48,033 nucleotides of DNA from NCBI RefSeq assembly GCF_022129235.1, contig NZ_JADQAI010000013.1, positions 1-48,033 of the forward strand. Reading direction: 5' to 3'. A program made the translations under genes and the position numbers. Source of the DNA: Psychrobacter sp. Ps6. Its GTDB lineage: Bacteria > Pseudomonadota > Gammaproteobacteria > Pseudomonadales > Moraxellaceae. Shown piece after piece: positions 44,445-48,033 of the stretch; position 1 is the stretch's first letter; every line of letters begins with the position of its first letter. The notes below the pieces were generated by a model that was not told the DNA's origin, searched no databases, and saw only the letters and a program-made list of their open reading frames with translations.

Positions 44445-44641
44445 TGAAATTTATCATGAGGAAAAAGCTCAACGTATCAGTAGATACTTCTCATGGATTG
44501 ATGTTCCATATTTTATAAACATTAAGACAGCGATATTAAAAGAAACATCAAAAGAAATTATTAGAATATTGATCGTAAATCAATATAGAAATATTAATAT
44601 TCATTTATTAACATAAATATATTTGTTTATGCGAATATAAT

Positions 44642-44676
44642 AGATGAACGGTATTAAATCCCAGATGAACGGCATT
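44642..44676. promoter_or_regulatory. Two 14-bp direct repeats with 21-bp period
   Basis: AGATGAACGGTATT (44642-44655) and AGATGAACGGCATT (44663-44676) match at 13 of 14 bases and start exactly 21 bp apart, two helical turns. This is the geometry expected for dimers or tandem subunits of an OmpR-family regulator on one DNA face. It lies between cpxA and the adhesin gene. The bound protein is unknown; the CpxR consensus GTAAA is not present in it. Confidence 0.5.
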
Positions 44677-44679
44677 GTT

Positions 44680-44717
44680 ACTCTCTATATATTCGGTAAT
44701 ACTAATATATAGAGAGT
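44680..44717. repeat. Perfect 14-bp inverted repeat
   Basis: actctctatatatt (44680-44693) and its exact complement (44704-44717) flank a 10-bp centre. It begins 3 bp after the second direct repeat. There is no T-run, so an operator or an RNA structure in a leader is more likely than a terminator. Confidence 0.55.
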
Positions 44718-44897
44718 GTGATACAGAACTTACAAAACAAAACGTCTAATTTATCGAACATTAACACCAGTAACATTTAACAAGGTTTCATTATTATAGA
44801 TTCATAACTCGTTTTATTTGGTCATATCGACTCTCTTGCAAGATGGATTTTATCTCTGATTTTTTAAATCTGACAAATCTGTAAGGGAGTACACATC

Positions 44898-47800
44898 ATG
44901 AACCGCATCTATAAAGTCATCTGGAATGAAGCCTTAAATTGTTTTACCGCAGTCGGTGAATACGCAAAAGGGCGTGGCAAATCTTCCAAATCTAGTGTTA
45001 GCTCTAACGCTACTATCAATACCACATCCAATGTATCTGCTATCAAGACATTACGCTTAAGTGCCATGGGGCTTGGGCTATTGGCTGCTGGCTTTGGTAT
45101 GCAGGCAAATGCAACAGGTTCAGAGAATCACCATGATGGTGACTATAGTCACAGCCATGGTAGTCATGGCGTCCATACCCACACCTCTGGTAACAATAGC
45201 CACAATAGTTCTGGTCAGGGTAACCCCAGTAGTTCAATCGCACTAAAATTTGAAGGGGATAATGCTACGACCATTACACGTACTAATGGCGAGACACTTA
45301 ATATCTTGGGCGGGGCAACTGGAACGCTAACGAATGGTAACATCGGTGTGTTTGGCATAGGCGATACTTTAACCGTCAAACTCGCTCAAAAAATCGATCT
45401 GGGTACTGATGGTAGCCTCAAAATGGGTGATACTTTGGTTGATAATTCAGGTATCAAGATCACGGCTAGCAGTGCAGCTAATAATGTGACGCTTAGTAGT
45501 AGTGGTCTAAATAATGGCGGCAATCAAATTACAAACGTCGCAAGTGGTGTAGGTAATGACTCCAATGCTGCAAACATCGGTGATCTGAACAATGCAGTCG
45601 CCGCTAACAAAACCAAGTACTATAGCGTCAACTCAACTGCTGTTGGCAATGCTAATAATGATGGCGCAACCGGACCCAATGCTATGGCGATGGGTGGCAA
45701 TGCTAGTGCTACTGGCGGGCAAGCCATTGCCATTGGTAGTGGTCAAAGTGGACAGAACACCGTAGCTAGTGGACAGCAGTCTATTGCCATCGGTGCAAAC
45801 GTCGTGTCAAAAGGGCATTCTTCTATTGCCGTTGGTGGCGATGATCTAGATGATGCCTCAAAAGCCAATATCGATGGGACCTCAGTATCCACACTCAATG
45901 GCGGCGATGTCAATACTACTTTCTTTTCCTATACAGGTCGTGATCTGGTTGAAACGCCGCGCTACAAGATAAACACTGAGTCAGGTGGTGCCGCTTCCAT
46001 AGCTATTGGGGCAAAAGCGCTATCTGAAGGTGCATTATCTACCGCAATTGGCGTGCAGTCCTCTTCATCTGGTGTTGCGTCTTCTGCCTTCGGTATAGGT
46101 GCATCAGCAAGTGAAAAAGGATCAGTCGCACTTGGTGCAGGTTCAGTGGCTAATGTTGCAGGCGGTGTGGCGGGTTACGTCCCAACAGGCGTGAGTACAG
46201 CAGGTGCGATGGTAATCACAAACACTCAAAGTGGTGCAAATTCTGGTGCTGTATCAATAGGAAGCAGTATTGAGGGCGGTACTCGTCAGATTGTCAATGT
46301 CGCTGCTGGTACAAATGACAGCGATGCAGTGAACGTATCTCAGCTAAAAGCGTTAGATACTGTCGTTGCTGGTATTGATTTCCCTATCCGCTCTAGCAAT
46401 GCACAGCCATACACCACATCAGTAACAGGTGCTGACGCGCTTGCCGTAGGCTCCAATGCCAATGCAAACGGTAGTAACTCAACCGTGGTTGGAGAGAATG
46501 CATTTGGAAATGCCAATGCAACCGTCATCGGTGAAGGTGCACGATCTTCATTCAACGGATTTGCTGGTGGTCAAGATGCAAAAGCAGGTGTTAATTCAGT
46601 TGCGATAGGGCAACGAGCCACAAACGGAACCGCAAGTCGTGCGGTTGCTATCGGCTACGAAGCTAAAGCAACTGCCAATGACACCGTTGCACTTGGTCTT
46701 GATGCGCAAGCGCCGGCTGTAGGCGGCGTTGCACTCGGTAAAGGCTCTAGAGCAAATGCTCTAAATAGCGTGGCTTTAGGTCAAAACTCTATTGCAGTTG
46801 TACAAAGTGGCGCTTCATTCTTAACCAACGTTGCTGCTGATGCTGATAATGGCACAGTCTCGGTAGGAGCTGTTGGAAGCGAACGTCGTATCGTTAACGT
46901 TGCAGGTGGTTCAGCAGATACTGATGCAGTAAACGTATCTCAGCTAAAAGTGGTCACAGAAACAGCTAATAGAGGCTGGGATATCAGTGCACAAGGTGAC
47001 AGTGCTACCGCAAGTACGGTAGAACCTAGCGACTCAGTTGACTTCAATAGCAAAAACAGCAACATTACTGTCTCCAAAACAGCAAACAGTAATGATGTCT
47101 CATTTGAACTCAACAACGATCTTGATCTAGGAAATAACGGTAGCGTCAGCACAGGTAATATCTTTGGCGGAACTCAGGTTAATCGCTTTGGCATGGCCAC
47201 AGGCGGTCTAGCAATGGGTGGCGTAACGACGGTTAGCGGAGTTGGTGTGACGGTAACGGGTACAAACCCATTATCTAATGCAACATTGACCAGTGATGGT
47301 CTAAGCTTGATCAATGGTCCAAGTATTACTAAATCTAATGGTATCAATGCCGGTAATAAAAAAGTAGTCAACGTCGCAGATGGTGTCTCAGCTAAAGATG
47401 CCGTCAATGTCAGTCAGCTTAATAGCGCATCTGCCGCTGCTAGAACAAAAGTAGTCAAAGGCACCAATGTCGCCAGCGTTGACTTTTCAACTGACAGTAT
47501 TACAGGGCAAGATGTGTATACCGTTAATGCTAATGCTTCTAAAACCTCAGCAGGTTCTACAGCTATAGACGTAAGTGCTACGACGGATGCCAGTAATTTG
47601 ACTGATTACACAGTTGACCTAAGCCAAGGCACTAAAGACAGTCTAATAAAAGCAGATAATTCAGTGCAGTATGATAACTTAGCCAAAACTAGTGTGACAC
47701 TAGGTAACATAGGTTCAACTACCCCCGTTACACTGACTAACGTCGCTGCAGGCGAAATAAGCGAAGATAGCTCCGATGCAGTGAATGGAAGCCAGCTATT

Positions 47801-48033
47801 TGAAACTAATACTAAGGTCGATAAAGGCTTCGCTCTGAAAGCTGCTGATGGTAATACCGTACAAAAGTCATTGGGTCAAGCAGTAGAAGTCGTCGGCTCT
47901 AATGAAAATATCGACACAAGAGTGAGAAATGGTAAAATCGAAGTCAAGCTTAATAACGACCTCGATCTAGGTAGTAATGGTAGCGTCAGCACAGGTAATA
48001 TCTTTGGCGGAACTCAGGTTAATCGCTTTGGCA
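44898..48033 (+). CDS. Trimeric autotransporter adhesin, 5' part (runs off the window)
   Basis: The first 1045 codons of a type Vc secreted adhesin. The start MNRIYKVIWNEALNCFTAVGEYAKG is the extended signal peptide region, followed by the hydrophobic part (LGLLAAGFGMQANA, cleavage near 72). A His-rich segment comes next (8 His in residues 78-102). YadA-head repeats follow (AIAIGSGQ, SIAIGANV, SIAVGG, SVALGAG, AVAIGYEA, TVALGLDA, SVALGQNS), with neck/stalk units such as RQIVNVAAGTNDSDAVNVSQL, RRIVNVAGGSADTDAVNVSQL and KKVVNVADGVSAKDAVNVSQL. AAGGGAG lies about 9 nt before the ATG. The C-terminal anchor is outside the window. It is probably surface-exposed and adhesive; the ligand is unknown. 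Confidence 0.95.
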   Translation, partial: MNRIYKVIWNEALNCFTAVGEYAKGRGKSSKSSVSSNATINTTSNVSAIKTLRLSAMGLGLLAAGFGMQANATGSENHHDGDYSHSHGSHGVHTHTSGNNSHNSSGQGNPSSSIALKFEGDNATTITRTNGETLNILGGATGTLTNGNIGVFGIGDTLTVKLAQKIDLGTDGSLKMGDTLVDNSGIKITASSAANNVTLSSSGLNNGGNQITNVASGVGNDSNAANIGDLNNAVAANKTKYYSVNSTAVGNANNDGATGPNAMAMGGNASATGGQAIAIGSGQSGQNTVASGQQSIAIGANVVSKGHSSIAVGGDDLDDASKANIDGTSVSTLNGGDVNTTFFSYTGRDLVETPRYKINTESGGAASIAIGAKALSEGALSTAIGVQSSSSGVASSAFGIGASASEKGSVALGAGSVANVAGGVAGYVPTGVSTAGAMVITNTQSGANSGAVSIGSSIEGGTRQIVNVAAGTNDSDAVNVSQLKALDTVVAGIDFPIRSSNAQPYTTSVTGADALAVGSNANANGSNSTVVGENAFGNANATVIGEGARSSFNGFAGGQDAKAGVNSVAIGQRATNGTASRAVAIGYEAKATANDTVALGLDAQAPAVGGVALGKGSRANALNSVALGQNSIAVVQSGASFLTNVAADADNGTVSVGAVGSERRIVNVAGGSADTDAVNVSQLKVVTETANRGWDISAQGDSATASTVEPSDSVDFNSKNSNITVSKTANSNDVSFELNNDLDLGNNGSVSTGNIFGGTQVNRFGMATGGLAMGGVTTVSGVGVTVTGTNPLSNATLTSDGLSLINGPSITKSNGINAGNKKVVNVADGVSAKDAVNVSQLNSASAAARTKVVKGTNVASVDFSTDSITGQDVYTVNANASKTSAGSTAIDVSATTDASNLTDYTVDLSQGTKDSLIKADNSVQYDNLAKTSVTLGNIGSTTPVTLTNVAAGEISEDSSDAVNGSQLFETNTKVDKGFALKAADGNTVQKSLGQAVEVVGSNENIDTRVRNGKIEVKLNNDLDLGSNGSVSTGNIFGGTQVNRFG
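47139..48033 (+). repeat. 840-bp in-frame repeat period within the adhesin
   Basis: Bases 47139-47193 are identical to 47979-48033, the last 55 bases of the window. The offset of 840 bp equals 280 codons, so a stalk module (DLDLG(N/S)NGSVSTGNIFGG...) starts again in frame. The repeat probably continues beyond the right edge. Confidence 0.85.

Larger units (their letters stand above)
44445..44897. other. Regulatory region before the trimeric autotransporter
   Basis: About 450 bp, very AT-rich in its left half. It contains the direct repeats and inverted repeat listed separately, and an 8-bp inverted repeat (atattgat/atcaatat, 44566-44586). A TTAACA box at 44777-44782 resembles a -35 but has no well-placed -10. 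I see no supported small gene. Confidence 0.55.

Noticed and set aside
44456..44518. 20-codon frame after cpxA
   Set aside because: No ribosome site, very short and AT-rich.
1..48033. tRNA genes, CRISPR arrays, integrases or insertion-sequence transposases
   Set aside because: None was found by reading; no cloverleaf-like segment, regularly spaced repeats or transposase motifs were seen.

Overview
The window looks like chromosomal DNA of a gammaproteobacterium of the family Moraxellaceae, most likely Psychrobacter or a close relative. The evidence is the tyrA-aroA gene fusion next to pheA and hisC, a rubredoxin gene beside an EstB-like esterase (a remnant of the Acinetobacter rubA-rubB-estB order), the overall gene styles and a moderate GC content. 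No tRNA, rRNA, CRISPR array, transposase or phage gene was seen.

Left part (1-18.0 kb): mostly housekeeping and transport. In order: fadD (-); an operon of a YbgC-like thioesterase with fetA and fetB (-); xthA and argJ (+), separated by a 107-bp repeat-like element; a DUF4377 lipoprotein (+) convergent with sdaA (-); a RutG/UraA-type nucleobase permease (+) convergent with an EamA transporter (-); a WG-repeat protein (+) convergent with rubA and an alpha/beta hydrolase (-); apt (+) convergent with an adhesin-E-like periplasmic protein and transaldolase (-). Several convergent pairs are closed by long, near-perfect bidirectional terminators.

Middle (18.5-35 kb): an aromatic amino acid block pheA-hisC-(tyrA-aroA fusion), then rarD, then the folate genes folB-folK. 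Next comes an accessory island (25.7-28.7 kb) with two tandem paralogous RCC1-repeat lipoproteins. Each is followed by a tiny ORF starting with the same 16 residues, MSQS(V/I)KDIFYHALLAR. This is the best candidate for an undescribed system; I read it, as inference only, as the decayed remains of an effector/immunity operon. After it come cysE (-), then trmJ, an orphan Hpt protein and dnaE, all on the minus strand.

Right part (35-48 kb): a cell-envelope region. It holds periplasmic gamma-glutamyltranspeptidase (-), two unrecognised large lipoproteins in tandem (+) with Asp/Tyr/Asn-rich stretches in the first, a Spy/CpxP-like periplasmic protein (-) divergent from a CpxR/CpxA-type two-component pair (+), and the first 1045 codons of a trimeric autotransporter adhesin that runs off the right edge. 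The gap between cpxA and the adhesin contains two 14-bp direct repeats spaced exactly 21 bp apart and a perfect 14-bp inverted repeat, which look like operator elements.
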